This document shows positions 25,376 to 39,200 of a DNA stretch of 60,000 nucleotides, piece after piece (the stretch's first letter is position 1; each line of letters starts with the position of its first letter). This DNA is from Liolophura sinensis (Eukaryota > Mollusca > Polyplacophora > Chitonida > Chitonidae), in assembly GCF_032854445.1 (NCBI RefSeq), contig NC_088301.1:35701187-35761186 (forward strand). The letters are read 5' to 3'. Made by a program: the position numbers and the translations under genes. The notes below the pieces were generated by a model. That model did no database searches. It saw nothing but the letters and a program-made list of their open reading frames with translations, and was not told the DNA's origin.

Positions 25376-28068
25376 CTGTTTATAAAAACAAATACATCGG
25401 TGACCAAAACAATTTTCATAGTGACTGACTGACTTCCTTTGTTTAAGGGTGAGAGGTATCAAGTGTGGTGCCTACAGAGTTGGTAGAAGTAAATGTTTGA
25501 TGCGACGTTTTGCGTTTGCATCATGCCTAAAAATTATGTGTGTGCATGGATGTAAAATTACACGAGTTGAAGAAAGCATTGAAAATATAAAATGCTTGGT
25601 TAGTCAGATTTCATTTAAGTGTAAGTTGTCATGTTTATCTTCCACCGGTCGTCTTTTAGAGTTCATGGCAAGGTAATTAGTAATGTAAGTGCCCCGAATG
25701 ACCACATTTGTACATCACTTCAAGTTCATGTATTGCTGTTAAAGATAACAACACTGATTTCAGTGACATCATACTTCCTGACTTGCTTCGGTGGGGGTAA
25801 TTCCCAGATTGTTCGTACGTGTCATCAATAGAATGATTGCTTAGAGTTATCCCCCTTAGATTTGACAACACGACCACTCTGTCGTCGTTGTTAACATTAA
25901 AATACAATTATGATCTTATATCCCCATGAACTGCGGGCATCATACAAGCTTTATTTTGGGAAAGTGAATCTGACCAGCGCGAACAAATTAGGACGTTCTC
26001 CAAACCAAATGATCCAAATTATGGGAAGGAAAATTCTGTGAAATTTATTCCTAAACATCAATATTTAAGCTACTGACGCACCATGTGTGTCAGTTAATTA
26101 GTAGTTGCTCACCTTACTCACTGAGTAACTAGTAATCATGTAAAACCTGTCAATTTAAACTGTGAGAAAACGACAGATTGCGATCAATGGCTTTAGACAG
26201 GGATAACAGTATGTATGTTGAATTTGTGACAAGAAAAATACAGTTCATATGATCTACAGGTGTCTCTGATTTTCACCTTATATTCTGATGGCAGTTTGGC
26301 CTTGTTTGATAATATACATACAATGTTTACATCATAACTGTTGGTTGTAGTGGCTTCTATATATAGGGTAAGCGGAAAGTAAGCTTTTGATAGTTCCGTA
26401 TTTTTTATTTCCGTTTTTTTTTTTTTTTGTATATATGGGTATACTAGTATATTGGGGCCGGGGGATATCGTGGTAAGAGGCGCTCCCTTTTTAATTTTCT
26501 AGGACACACGAGTTGAGAATTCAAACATGTTCTTGGACACGGAATTTTTAGCCTCCTCCCTCTCTCACTGCTTGCGGGGCTTTGTTGACAAGCGTTGGAG
26601 TGTGGCAGTTTGCTTAGCCTAACATTCGTCGAAGACCACTTTCCATCAATATTGTTGAAAATCTGTAGAAAATGCTCGTCTGTGACTTACGAAAGGTATG
26701 TGATTCAATACGATACATTCTCTAGACGTGTATGAATTTAATCAGTATCAAAATAATCATACTAAGGATATCCAATCTGGCAATTTTAATCAATACAACG
26801 TATACTCAACCTATAACTCCATGCTAAGCCATAATCAGACAAAATTACTAAACAAAGCGCCAGAGATTCTGCATGGTCATTCCATATGTATTCTCCAGAG
26901 AATTATACTCGTTGTAAACTTTAAGAAACGGAGTAAAGGCGTTTGATGGAAAACCCGTACACACCAGTTTTTGCAGTGAAGTCTTTCTTTGCATAGAACC
27001 TACGCATGGAAACATAGAGCATTGGTTCCAAGTTTTATAAACCAGCCTAACACCAATGAAATATGGAAAAATATGATAATGTTGATAAAAACTATCAACA
27101 TTGAATTTTTATATGGTAGTTAATACAAAATAATATTGGAGTCGTGTCTGTTCGATTTCCGACTTAATTCTCTATGTACTGTTGAAGGCTATAAGTGGAA
27201 CAGCTAAAAGATGTTCTTTCTGAAGTCAGTATAGACAATAATAGCTAATCCCATTTAATCTGTTTTCTTTGGCCCATATTTATTGTTTCAGTGTGAGATT
27301 GTTGTTACGATTGAAGGCTGATTGATGATCCATTTAACTAATACACTCATTCCTACTGACAATGGTATATTATTTTGAATGACATGCATGGGTTTTTGCA
27401 TTAGTGTAAAACTTGAGTTGTGACTTACTTCCAGTTGTTTCGAGTTTCCATTGGCGAAACAGCACTATGGGATTCGGATCTGTATTAAAAACAAGCTGCA
27501 AAACACAAGAAGTGAATTGATGAAAGTGATATATTGCATAGAGAAGGTGACTTTATAATCTTGAACGCAAAGAGCGTTTTGTTGAGTAATAGGAGCTACA
27601 CGTATCATCAAATTGGGACAAACTGATCGCAAGCCAATTGAATACACTTATTATGCTTGTGACATTGCAGCATTTCATTATTATAATTAATCATATAACG
27701 TATCGTGCAAAGCAACACTGGTAGCCAAGCGGACGGGAATGACCTGGGCTTGCACAAAACAATCGTAGGCTAAGTTTATTGTAACTACCAAAACAACACT
27801 AACCATCATATAACCAAGAAAGGTTCACGCAAAGAGAAGCGGTCAACAGTTTCCAGTAACAATGGGGAAAAGCATGGAATGCTATACGCATATGAATTAA
27901 ATTAGTATACGATCTGTATGCCACTGTTTTGAAAATTGTCGTTAATTCAAATATACATCTCAGCTTACTTTGATTGCCGCTGTTCATATATCCAGCGTGG
28001 TGATTATATTCAACACGACGAATATATGATAACCGACGAAAACTGCACAAGATGTTAGGGACGATGTT
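25376..28068. other. Probable intron of the copper transporter; no exon recognised
   Basis: This lies upstream of the CTR exons on the minus strand and should contain or adjoin the 5' part of that gene, but no Met-rich or TM1-start exon was recognised. A T-run lies at about 26414-26429. Confidence 0.4.
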
Positions 28069-28350
28069 GAGTGGCGTGCTATAGAATTTTTTTTCATTTG
28101 CAGGATGGCGATCACGTTTCTAAGCGGATGCATTTTATCTAAATTCGGATTCCAAATTCATTTCCCAACTTGTAGAATCTTTAAAGCGTATGCTGACTTC
28201 AATTTTTAATGTCTGTATGCTCATAATGGATCTTTAAATCAACTAGGCTATATATGTATGTATATGATTCCATAGGTAATTTTGGACTGCCTTACACAGA
28301 TTTTGGAGATGCTTTCTGAAGATTTGTTCAATGCGCTTTTGAAATCATGA
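28069..28350. repeat. Interspersed ~280-bp repeat, copy 1
   Basis: Aligns along its whole length with 31387-31660 in the same orientation, sharing for example TTTCATTTGCAGGATGGC, TCCAAATTCATTTC, ATATATGTATGTATATG and AGATTTTGGAG/CGATTTTGGAG. There is no coding potential. It is either a non-autonomous transposon or a local duplication. Confidence 0.8.
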
Positions 28351-31300
28351 ATTCAACACAAAGCCCTATGCATTGTTGGCCACACGCCCTTCCGCCTCTA
28401 CCCACCTTTACACACATGAAATCGTCTAAATTAACTGTGTATAGCCACAACACTTGATAAACACTGAGAGCCAGGTTATGTTTCTTTAGAAAAATTCTTT
28501 TCGAGTACTATTAGCATAACGTAAGGGATGTGTACATGGGGTGGTAGAGGCCTAACTCAAAATTCTCGAAAGCTTTTTTGTGTCACTTGGCAGCAGCCAT
28601 TGGAGATATCCTATAGGATGACAAGGCTAAGCGGCATATCTCGCCTCCTCTATCCAAACATCTTTATTCGGAGGTTTGTTTGAGAATGCCGTCCTTGTGA
28701 AAGGCTGACAGGGATTGAGGGATAATGATGTTTCTGTTTCTTACATGAGAGAACATTACAAGCTGCCGAACATGTCTGGGGACATAGGAAAAAAATCTGC
28801 AGACGCGTTGAACAAATATCAGTGTCTTACACAGATACTTTTACCGTTGTCTGTCTGTAAGACCGCAAAGGGTATGTTTGGAATTAATATATATATATAT
28901 ATATAAAGTATTGCTCTTATTAAGCAAATACCAGTTTAATTTTTTTTCCTTCAGAATAAGTTGAGCAGTTCATATCTGTATAGATCATCATATCATTTAA
29001 CACTGTTCACAGAGGCTGGGTTTTTAACATTGGCTATAGAGTCATAGCATTTCAGTGTGATTTTAATTCTCCTGCAGTTCTTTTGAGGATACAGAAGTAC
29101 AGACATATATTTCAAACTTTTCGCAGCAGTCATGACGTCACTGTACTGCGGGTGTCCGTAATATCGCGTGACTTAGCCGTGGCGATGTGTTATTGAGTAA
29201 CAGCAGTGGTTCAAGTAGAGAAGATATATTTACACATCTAAGAGGTTCATACACGTCATTTAATTAATATGGTTGTGAAGCTTTTGATCAGCGGACGGTG
29301 TCAGCATTGTTGTTACAAAGACACCAAACGTATTCTAAAGATGTCAAACGTGTAAAGTAAACACATCTTTATTTATAAGTAGCAATAACAGTAGTAAGGG
29401 ACGGTATTAAAGGAGATTATATTAATTATAGGAGATTTATTAAAGTTTCTAGGGTGTGACCACACAGAATGACTAACAGATCACCGATTCATCGTGTGGC
29501 TGGCAGTGTGACTATAGATGTTAGCTAATGTGATTAAATAATACGTTATCAAACAAGTAAAATGACTGCTATCGCATTTTGCCCATGACTTACAATGAAT
29601 TACAATGTGAACTTTCGCGAAGTTATCACTTTTCCTGACTATTCAACTGACCTGTTAGTTACATAGATGTATTTAAAATAAATATAGGATAAATATACAC
29701 TTATAAGTAGTACGTCAATGATGGAGTCTGACAATCAGATTCAGTACAATTGGATGATATGATAAACGAAAGCTGACTGAAAAGATAACAAGGGTATTCT
29801 TTGGACGGCAAGTTGATGAAAGTGTGGTCAGACAGTCAAATAATGTTACATACACATGAGAGCCACGTGAACAACAACGCCATTGACTAACATAATCATA
29901 ATTCGTGAAATTCTTGGTTAAACAGGAAAAACTTACCTTATGACCTCCTGTGGAAGCCATCATAAAATCTGAGAGCAAGAAATGGCTGTGAATACGTTCA
30001 TTCGATTCTGAAATATTTAGAAAAAAATCAGTGAGATCCTATAGCTCTAGCATATTCATTGTAAAAGTTTGTTTAAAGGTAAATCGTTAGAACAGACTGT
30101 ACAAAGTTCTCTATAGCTCCCTTTCAAGGCACGTACAGGTGGTAGACATTAATTGACTAAGGTGTGTCAGAGGTACCATATAATAAATGGTGTTTATCTT
30201 CCGTTCACGTTAGTTATAAATGGTTACACACTGAAAGGAGGACCAAGAAAGCTAGACAGACAAATACACTGGCTCACCTGTCTAGGGTTAACATGGGTTG
30301 TTAGCCTGGTGGAGTTCACAGCGGTCCACGTCAGTACATTACACTCTTTCTTTGATAAACCTGGTGTTTTTGTCCGCTAACCTGGGTATATAGTAAACGA
30401 TCCTGGTACGTCTTCGTATGTGTGTTGCTTCAGGTTACTTATCTTGACAGGTCTACCGTACTTCCTACCCCCAATAGCACTGGTTCCCTCTACCGCTCTC
30501 CCTGCCCAAATCACAACGTGATCTTCACTGGGTTGATCTCAGAAACAAACAAAACCCGGTGCAAACGTGAAGTCGAGCTTCCAACTCGATCCCTGGCCAC
30601 TGAGCAAACACACGTCTCCCCTCCAGTAAGCCACTGAGTCACCCTGAGTTTAGCGGAGACGTTACATGCCAGCTATAGGCGAAACGACGTGGGGTTGAAG
30701 AATAAACAGTTATCACATAGATGTATGTATTATATATGTACAGTGCATTTTACATGGTGAAAATAACAGACATTTTATATTTGAGTAAATACATCCTCAA
30801 TTATATAAATGTATAAATATCATTATAACTATTGGCAGAAGTCGCAGAATCATTGGCTATTCCCTCAGTTTTCGCAATAAATGTAGAGATACCGAATATA
30901 TTATATGTTGAATATACCAAGTTTTAATGGTGTTATATTTTACCTGTGTTTAAAGATATGTTCAGCAACACTCAAACGTAACGTTATAGGCTAGTGAATG
31001 AACGATGCCTCAAAAGCTAAACCATATTAGCTAAATCATTATTACAACAATGCAACAACACGCACAGGCATTTATTCGGACATATGGAGCTCGCCTCATC
31101 CATTACAGCGAATACTGTTATCTTTGTCCATTCGGGAACGTAGCTTTCAATTCGATCCCAAATTACCGTTCAGTCCTGTACAGTGTTTGGTGTGAGTTTA
31201 CGGAGTGACAAAGATACGACTTAAACATTATCTTTCGGTTAAAGATGTCTTGGAGAGAAGACCAATTAACCCGTAACACTTGTTGTGCAGTATACATGAA

Positions 31301-31386
31301 ACTGAATGGCCACTGAACGAAGTTTTATGGATCTACATGATCACATCAAGTGAGAGACATGGGATATAAAATTTCCAACTTGATCT
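28351..31386. other. Non-coding stretch with one possible 5' exon
   Basis: The stretch is mostly featureless. A short minus-strand frame at 29963-29937 (MMASTGGHK) ends at a perfect donor (AAG/GTAAGT). It could be the first coding exon of the copper transporter or of another gene, but nine residues do not identify it. Confidence 0.45.
29937..29963 (-). CDS. Possible nine-codon first exon
   Basis: Two adjacent ATG codons open a short frame that ends at a consensus donor AAG/GTAAGT at 29937/29936. It lies 4.5 kb upstream of the CTR exons on the same strand. Met-, Gly- and His-containing N-termini are usual for CTR proteins, but the assignment is speculative. Confidence 0.2.
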
Positions 31387-31660
31387 GAATGGCGTGTTAA
31401 AGGGTTTTTCATTTGCAGGATGGCAATCACGTATTAGCGGGCGCATTTTATCTAATTTCTAATTCCAAATTCATTTCTCAACTTGCAGAACACAATCTTT
31501 AAAGCGTAAGCTGGTTTAGGTGTTTAATATTCGTATGCACATAATATATAATGGAGTATATATGTATGTATATGGCCAAATGTAATCTTGGACTATCTTA
31601 CACGGATTTTGGAGCTGCTTTAACAAGATTTGTTGAATGCTCCTTTGACACCATGATTTA
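31387..31660. repeat. Interspersed ~275-bp repeat, copy 2
   Basis: Direct-orientation partner of 28069-28350, about 3.3 kb away, with scattered substitutions and small indels. It has no open frame. The two copies begin with a similar TGGCGTG and end with similar TTGTTGAATGC/TTGTTCAATGC strings. Confidence 0.8.
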
Positions 31661-31780
31661 TGGGATATATCATTTTTAAGCTAATCTTGATAATTACTAT
31701 TATATTAAAAACTAAATAATTATGAATTTTATACAAAACATAATACAACGGTCTACATGATAGATAGTAAAATCAAAGTA

Positions 31781-31990
31781 GTGACAACACTAAGATAGCT
31801 GGCAAATGATCACATATATTACCGGTGAAATCCGGCCAAAGTTTTAGTCAAACTATTCATGCAAAGCTTAAAAAGTAGCAATATATAGTGGACTAATCAT
31901 AGTACAATGCCTAGTACCATGGTTTAAGCAGAAATGGGTAAAAAAATGCACAGACAGTTGCAAATTATTAAACGTCACTGGACTGGAAAT
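31781..31990 (+). repeat. Receptor-region repeat, copy A
   Basis: Shares GTGACAACAC, AGCTGGCAAAT, TTACCGGTGAAAT, AAAAAATGCA and TTATTAAACGTCACTGG with the copies at 35775, 39005 and 45160. This is the most diverged copy. Confidence 0.5.
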
Positions 31991-32330
31991 CGATCGAGGA
32001 CGCTCGCGTGGCTGTTTTCGCACTTTCGTTCCTTGAGGATCAAGTTGAAGAGTCTCAGAGACGTGAAATTTCATCATCAGCTTGTCAAAGGTTTTACATT
32101 GGTGCTATTTATTTTATGCATTAAAATGTATAAAGATTTATATTATTCCCTCAGAAAATTCCACTTATATACACAGACATATCTGTTAATCTCTCCAGCT
32201 GGTCTATTCAACACGAGCACTGAGTAATCGATACGTTATTAAATTGGAAGCTGCTTTCGACTAGTTCCCAAATGCATGGTACATCTTGAACTTGCTTTGT
32301 ATGAAAGTTAACAGCGTGGAGGGTAAATCC

Positions 32331-32987
32331 AGAGCAGCGACGACAGTGTGAAAGTTGGACGACAACTGTATTCTGTCACGCCTATTTTACGCCATGAGGG
32401 ATAGTTTCAGTTTCGTCATTATTTATTAGCCTTACTTGGATGACCATATAATGCGAGCAGCATAAACGTATCTCGATTTTCCCATTTATTACATCCTCTG
32501 TACTGAATAAGAATTTCAGTCATTGTAACAAGTTATTACAACTGTGTCAAGGATATTCCATCAAAAGCCTCCAAAACGTCAAATCTGGTTTTATACACTC
32601 CATTGTGTACTGTTGCCTTCATGAACCGCGATTTTGTTAGTGGACTAATCATCTCCAAGCTTCTTTAGTGTTTTCATGTTTCTGTTTATTATATGCGATG
32701 GCAACAGTTCGATAATCTATTGCAATTAACGTCAATGAATTTATTTTGAATTCTGTATAACCTGTGGTACACGGGGGTTAAAGTTGCTACTGTGTAAGAG
32801 GACGAACTTCACCGGTTACAAATGGCTTTCTGCCAGCTATTACACTGTTTAATTTTAGTTTTATTCTAACTGATCATGTAAATAAGTTATCATAAGTTAA
32901 TAACTATAGAACCATGGCTTGAACAGAATAAGTAGAACAAAATAATTACTCAAATGCTGTGTAGTCATCACATTTAATGAGCAATAA
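32331..32987 (+). repeat. Receptor-region repeat, copy B (interrupted)
   Basis: Begins with AGAGCAGCGACGACAGTGTG and ends with ATTACTCAAATGCTGTG and CATCACATTTAATGAGCAATA, matching both ends of the family. About 450 bp of unrelated sequence lies between 32350 and 32805, so this copy is split by an insertion or is a chimera. Confidence 0.5.
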
Positions 32988-35774
32988 GGAGAAAACAAAG
33001 ATGTGCTGGTATAGATAGAGATGTTTGAGGACTAGTGTGGTTTGTTTTTATTTGACCATGAGGTAGTATTGTCTTATTTTGTTGACATACCTGGAGTATA
33101 TATCTCAACGGGTTATCTGGCTTAGAACTTTGTAAAACAACGGTGTCATGTATGCGGTGCCAGCAATGAATCCGAGTTAGTCCTGCTAAATTTCTGAGCG
33201 GAATTACAGGAGATTCCGCCTGAATGTGTTATATCCCAACATTGGATATTTAAGTGGTGCTTCGCCGTATTTTTCACAAATTACACTTTTAGGAAAAATG
33301 AAAATAGCTTTCTCTTGAAATGGAAATGCACTCATGAAGAGAACTGAAATCAGCTGGCACTCTTGATCATTCTATAACGTTCCTACAATCTGATGAATAT
33401 GTGCATATAGCTATAAAAGCAAGCCTTTTTCTGATGTGGAGAAAAGATAGAATAAAAAACAAATGAGCCATCTAAACTTCTTTGTACATCTTTCTATTCC
33501 GACTGCATTTTCTAACGTCTTCCTATCAAGGAATGATAAGAACAAAGATGTTCGATGTAGAAAGTTGAGAAGGCTCGTTTTGTGTTTTTTTATTATATAT
33601 TGTACCAAGGTATTGTTTTACGTCTAAATAGTTCCTGTATTATTTTTATTTTATGTTCTTGTAAATTTCATGTAAGTGCATTTATATTTCAATGTTATTT
33701 AAACAGAACCATCTGGTTGTAATTTTATTACCAATATAGACAGGTGAAGTCATCTTTATCGTAAGGTTGCATTTGACAGGCATGTGTATTTTGTGTTACG
33801 CGTTCGCAATACCGGACAATCCGCTTTCCTCCACACATAAAAGTAACTGTGATCGTATAAATGAAAAAATAATGCTAATTTCCTACACTATACTACTTTC
33901 GACGGACTCTCCTGTGTCCGTTCTACTTAGGGGCTTCCAAAAGTGCATGTCGGCTTTCGCAACTGGAATCCGTCCCGCAGAAACTGAAGGAAAGCTCCTT
34001 GTTAAGAGAAAGCATGTGTAAAATTTGACCAAGAGATCCACCGATAGACAGAGTTATTTACACAACTTGTCGTTGCCAATACATCACTCAATCAATCAAA
34101 TTAAGGTTGTAATATAGTCAAGTGAAATGTTTTGGGTTTTGGAACGACATGGTTTCTATTTCCCCTTACCTATATATTGGCTCAAAGTACGTATATGTAT
34201 ATCGGGTGGGCTAAAAAGAAACGATAATCCATTTATACTCGCAGTTATATAATTTGGAATCACAGGCCAAAATACACCAGGGAGATACACCAAAGCTGTA
34301 TCAAAATTCAAACCAATTTTATGACGTCATATATTCCACCAAGAGCGACAGTTTTTAACAGACTTTGATGTCTTTTTCAAACTTTATTTAACTAGTATTG
34401 CTCAACATTCATATTTCATTCCGGAGGAATCCGTCGACTGGTTCTTGGGAAGAAGGTGTTTAAAGGTTTGGCCAAACTGACCTAGAAGAAGAAACTACAA
34501 AACCACTAAAACATAATATTCACGAGAACTTTGCTGACACATTTCAAACATTTACAGTTGTCTAGAAAAAATCACGAAAAGCACTGCGGGAAAAGAATAA
34601 TAACAATGTTCCGAGCGAGGTAAATAGAGCTTGGAGATTTCAGCTTCGAGCCTAAAAATGGATATGCGAAATGTACCAAGTCAGACAAAGTGGCACGTGT
34701 TTGGGATGCGGTGCATTTCCATTTGAAATTGGTGGTACATGTATATTAATACTCGTCCACTTATGGTGCGGAAATTTTCATGAAAGGTGTCTAACATCCA
34801 TTAAATAAACTATATGGCATATAAAGGTCTTATGTTGGGGTCTGGAATGTGATAAATTTCATGCTTGTACTTCTCAATTTGATGAAGTTTTAATAATATT
34901 TCACTTATTAAAAAAATCGAGCATACTGATGAGCTCATTCAATATCCTTCAAAGAATTATATAATGAGGGCCGGTGCACATTGTAGCATGTGAAAGTTTA
35001 AAAACAGCATTTAAGATATTCTTGTAAATAAATCTACATGAACGGAAAACCATCCCACTACTTCACTAGCGGTCGAAAACTTCAAAGAATTCTCGAAAAA
35101 TCAATACGTCGTTAATGCCTTTGGTATTTACAGTGGTTCTTATGTACAGATATATGTATTTACCACGCATTTGGCGTATCATTTAAACAGAAGTTATTTG
35201 ATCATGAATATCGTTATCTGGTGTTTCCAGATTTAGGAAGAAAGAAGTAACATAAATCACAATTACTTATCATTAATTATCCAATATACGTCGATGTTTT
35301 TTCGCATTCTCCAGATGAATACTCAGTTTACTTAAAGACAGTCGGCTGTGTTATCCTCTTGCTTATGTAAAAATACGTAAATGTTGTTTCAGCCCGAAAT
35401 GTACAGACTATATCACTGAACACGAGATGCGATTCTAACATACAGAAATAACTGACAGAAAAAGATTTAACCTTCGAACAAGTCAAAGGTAGAACCATTT
35501 CGAGCAAATATCTTGTGATTCAATCAGTTTTATGATAATGTTTAACAGCATCTGGTCAGCGACGAGTTGGTCATGATAAAATACACATGGTGGATTATTT
35601 CAGACTTTTCAAATGACTTTCTTCGCACGAAAATGGTCACTGTGTGCCTCTGTGGTTGTTAAATTATTTTTAGGGAAAACTTGACTAACATTGAACAGCA
35701 CATCTGGGTCCATTAGGTGAAAACATTATGATCTCGATTCTAATATAATAAAGACTTACAACAAAGAGAGCAGA

Positions 35775-36013
35775 CCTAGAGCAGCGACGACACTGTCATA
35801 ACAACTGGTCACACGTAACCGGTGAAATACAGTCTCTTGTCAATTTGCCCCCGTTAGGTTCTTAATCTAACTGTTCATGTAAATGCTACTGCAACAGTAG
35901 CAAAGGAGAATAAGGTAAAAAAAATGCAGTGATGTTAACTCCAATTTATTAGACGTCCCTGGTCTAAAATTACTCAAAATGCTGTGTTGTCATCACATTT
36001 AGCATACATCAAT
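35775..36013 (+). repeat. Receptor-region repeat, copy C
   Basis: One of the two most complete copies: GAGCAGCGACGAC, TCACACGTAACCGGTGAAAT, ATGCAGTGATGTTAAC, AATTTATTAGACGTC, GTTGTCATCACATTTA. It ends about 250 bp from the 3' end of the minus-strand receptor gene. Confidence 0.7.
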
Positions 36014-36264
36014 AACATTAGAACGATTTAAAGGGACCATGATGAAGACCGTTAACAAGCCATGTTACTGGAATATAGGTGAGGTTGTGACAACAACAGA
36101 GCTTGCTGTCAAGCTGGTGTATCAGTAAACGCTCACAAAATTCTCCAGCTCTAGCATCACTAAATAACGGACCCCAGATAAGATTGCCCTAATCTGAATA
36201 TTATTTGAAGAATCTATCTCCTTGAACGGTTTGTACAAAGTAATCGATCGTTCATGTCTCCATC

Positions 36265-39200
36265 TCAGACATACTGTGGAACTGGAATTGGCAGCCTCAT
36301 TCTGTGGCAGTGTGTTAATGTGGCAGTGAACTGGGATCGGAAAATTGTCGGACCTGATCGACTGCGGGAATTAAGTTTTTCGTTTTCAAAGCAGGTGGAT
36401 GTTTTTGATTGAGCGAATGTATCCTCCATGTTGTTCAAATTTAACTCGTGCTCGTGTAGCCAGGCAGGGATAATGAAAACACCAAAAGGTGCCTTACCCA
36501 TAATCAAGGAAACCGGAAGTAACGAAAAGCATACATTATCAATAACGGACGAAACTGTCTGAATTGCATTCAGCGAACATGCTGTTAATTCCAGAGACAT
36601 CCTAAATGCAGAGACAAGCTGTAACGAACAAACAGCTATTGAGGAAAGTGTTAAAATAAGCGCAATCCAGAAAAGAGAGCTTTTATCATGCCTAATAATT
36701 GTTCCAACCTCAACAAAAGCAGCATGCGATTGACAGCGTTTATAACGCGTATATAGACCGGCGAGGATAAGAGTTATAATCGCCAATATGCATTCAATCA
36801 TCCATCGAGTAACGTCTCCGCGCCGTGAATTTTGGAGACAATCAGACCCAATTAGACCCAAGTAAAGCAGGAGCGTGGACAGAAGTACTGGAAAGAAAAA
36901 GAATATGTTAATGACCACATAATACCCACTGAATTATGTAACATTCAATAAGTCATACGTTATTGACACTTATTGTCTAGTCTATGAGAAACAACACAGC
37001 TCTTTTGACCTAAACGGTCGCTCAAAATGAATGGGAAATACGGAAAAAGTCATGTGTAAATTTCAGTCAAAGACTAAATCTGTTATGCCCAAAATAATAA
37101 ACTTTCAATGTTTTGACATGCCAGCTCTGTATTTTTAATATTAAGATTATCTTTAGGAATTAAACATGAGAACGTGTACGCCTAACTCATGGATTTTAGG
37201 CTCGAATGTATAATGAGCTTTTTCTATACTATGCTGAAATATGATCATATGACCACACAACGCTTACCGGTAAGGAAAATCAAACATCCACTAATTGTCA
37301 AACCCCATCCGATGCTGTCAAAGTGGGAATGGCAAGTCGGCTGCCAAATAGCCAAATACCTGAAATAAAATAAAATGTTATTGTTTTATGTTAAGATAAA
37401 ATCACATTCTGGGAGCGGAGTGTGTTTTGGCACCGAATACTGTACGCATAACCGCAACATTCCAATACAATAATTCTTGGAATATTTTGGTTTAGGAAAT
37501 CTAGTTCAATGAAAACTAAAAATGGAATTCTCTTACCGTTCAATCATCAGCCACACAGACATGGGTAAGATTATTATGCGAAACAGGGTGTTGGTATACG
37601 AAAGAGCCACACAACTGACAACATCTGTAGGCGCCCACAGCTCCAGGAAAGTTAGGCAGGCTAAGGTGGACTGAAGAAGTAGATGCACTAGAGCCGTAAC
37701 TATCATCTGAAGACTCAACACTGTTAAATGTAAAACACATGCAGTATCTTACTGTAAAAAAAATCAGTCGCAGCTGTATAATACACAAGGCACTAAGACA
37801 GACTAGGCAACAAGTTAAAACATAAACACTGAAGAAAATGTTGCGAGCTCTCTTTACGTAAGGCTCGAAAAGAGCTGCTTCGAAAAAGCTGTCTAAACTC
37901 AACATTTAGGGTTATGTCAGAAACATTTCGCATTTATTAACTTGCGAAATAAAAAATAAATATTTAATAAAGTGATAGTGTCGATAATTCCCCCGTAATT
38001 CGTAATGCGTAAGTTAGACTGTTTACGAATTTTTAGTAATGTCTGAAAAATAATGTATTATCTTCAGATTTTATTTTTATTAATGTTTGAATCAATTAGA
38101 GTACTAGGAACATGTGAACATGTGAGATATTATACTGATTTTACGCTTGTTACTCCCATACAATGTTCTGTTCTAATAAGGTAAACTGATATGTTTAATC
38201 GACTAGCTAATTGTCAAAATGATGGAGGCATTCCTCTACAAAGTTTGTCGCCGGTGAATTGATACATTAAATTTATTTATTTATTTATTTGATTGGTGTT
38301 TTACGCCGTACTCAAGAATATTTCACTTATACGACGGCGGCCAGCATTATGGTGGGTGGAAACCGGGCACAGCCCGGGGGAAACCCACGACCATCCGCAG
38401 GTTGCTGACAGACCTTCCCACTTACGACGATACATTAAAAGAAGAATACATAAAGGTGGAAACATATGTCAAATTTATACAGTAATTGTTATCTGCTACC
38501 TGAGCATACATATACAGCTTGCAGCCCTGCAACGAGAAATTCTGTTACGATGGATATCACCCGAGTGGATTAATTAATAGACGAGAGTTATAACCATCGT
38601 AACACAGGGAGTCGAGTTGTATAATCTTTTTCTCACACTACACAAACTATTCACTTTTAAATATTTTAAACACAGCCGGATCAACAAAAATCGAGTTTCG
38701 CTGGCTTTTTATCACAGTCATGAATATTTAGGAGATCGGGAGCCTTTTTACGGTGTGAAAAAAAGACATAAACATCACGAAACACAACATAGCCCACACA
38801 AAACAAGCCTGACCAATGGTTATAGTTAACAAGTAAAAGAAATGTACCGTTTGATTCGAAGGCATATTATATACACCTAGAAACACTATCATCAAAAAGT
38901 ACATTTTCAATTTCTAGGAAAATCATTCCGGCTGTTGTGTACATGTGCACCCAATGACCCAGCTTGCTCTGGTACTTGGTAGCAATACAACCAAGACGTA
39001 AGAAAACAGAGCAGCAACGACAGTGTGGTAGCTGGCAAATTGTCACACGTAACCGGTTATTCTATCAGCTCATGTGAATGCACAATTGATAGCAAAATGC
39101 ACGCCCCATATCACCATGACTTTACCAGAATTAGGCAAAAAAAGTGCTGTGATGTTAATTGCAATTTATTCGACGCGACTAGTCCAGAGTTACCTGTGCT

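Larger units (their letters stand above)
31661..36264. other. Non-coding stretch with copies of a dispersed repeat
   Basis: No exon is supported. Apart from the repeat copies listed separately, the sequence is AT-rich and featureless. AATAAA on the minus strand at 35945-35950, inside a repeat copy, is a candidate poly(A) signal for the receptor gene ending at 36265. Confidence 0.5.

Noticed and set aside
26455-26640. tRNA-like head (ATCGTGGTAAGAGGCGC and a B-box-like AGAATTCAAAC) suggesting another SINE
   Set aside because: Both promoter boxes are poor matches and no second copy was seen in the window.
37753-37905. Open frame with a hydrophobic stretch as the first exon of the minus-strand receptor
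   Set aside because: It would need an intron of 32-46 bp and ends in phase 0, whereas the paralogue has phase 1 and the exon at 41104-41269 fits both phase and TM spacing. It overlaps the T-rich tract expected before an acceptor.
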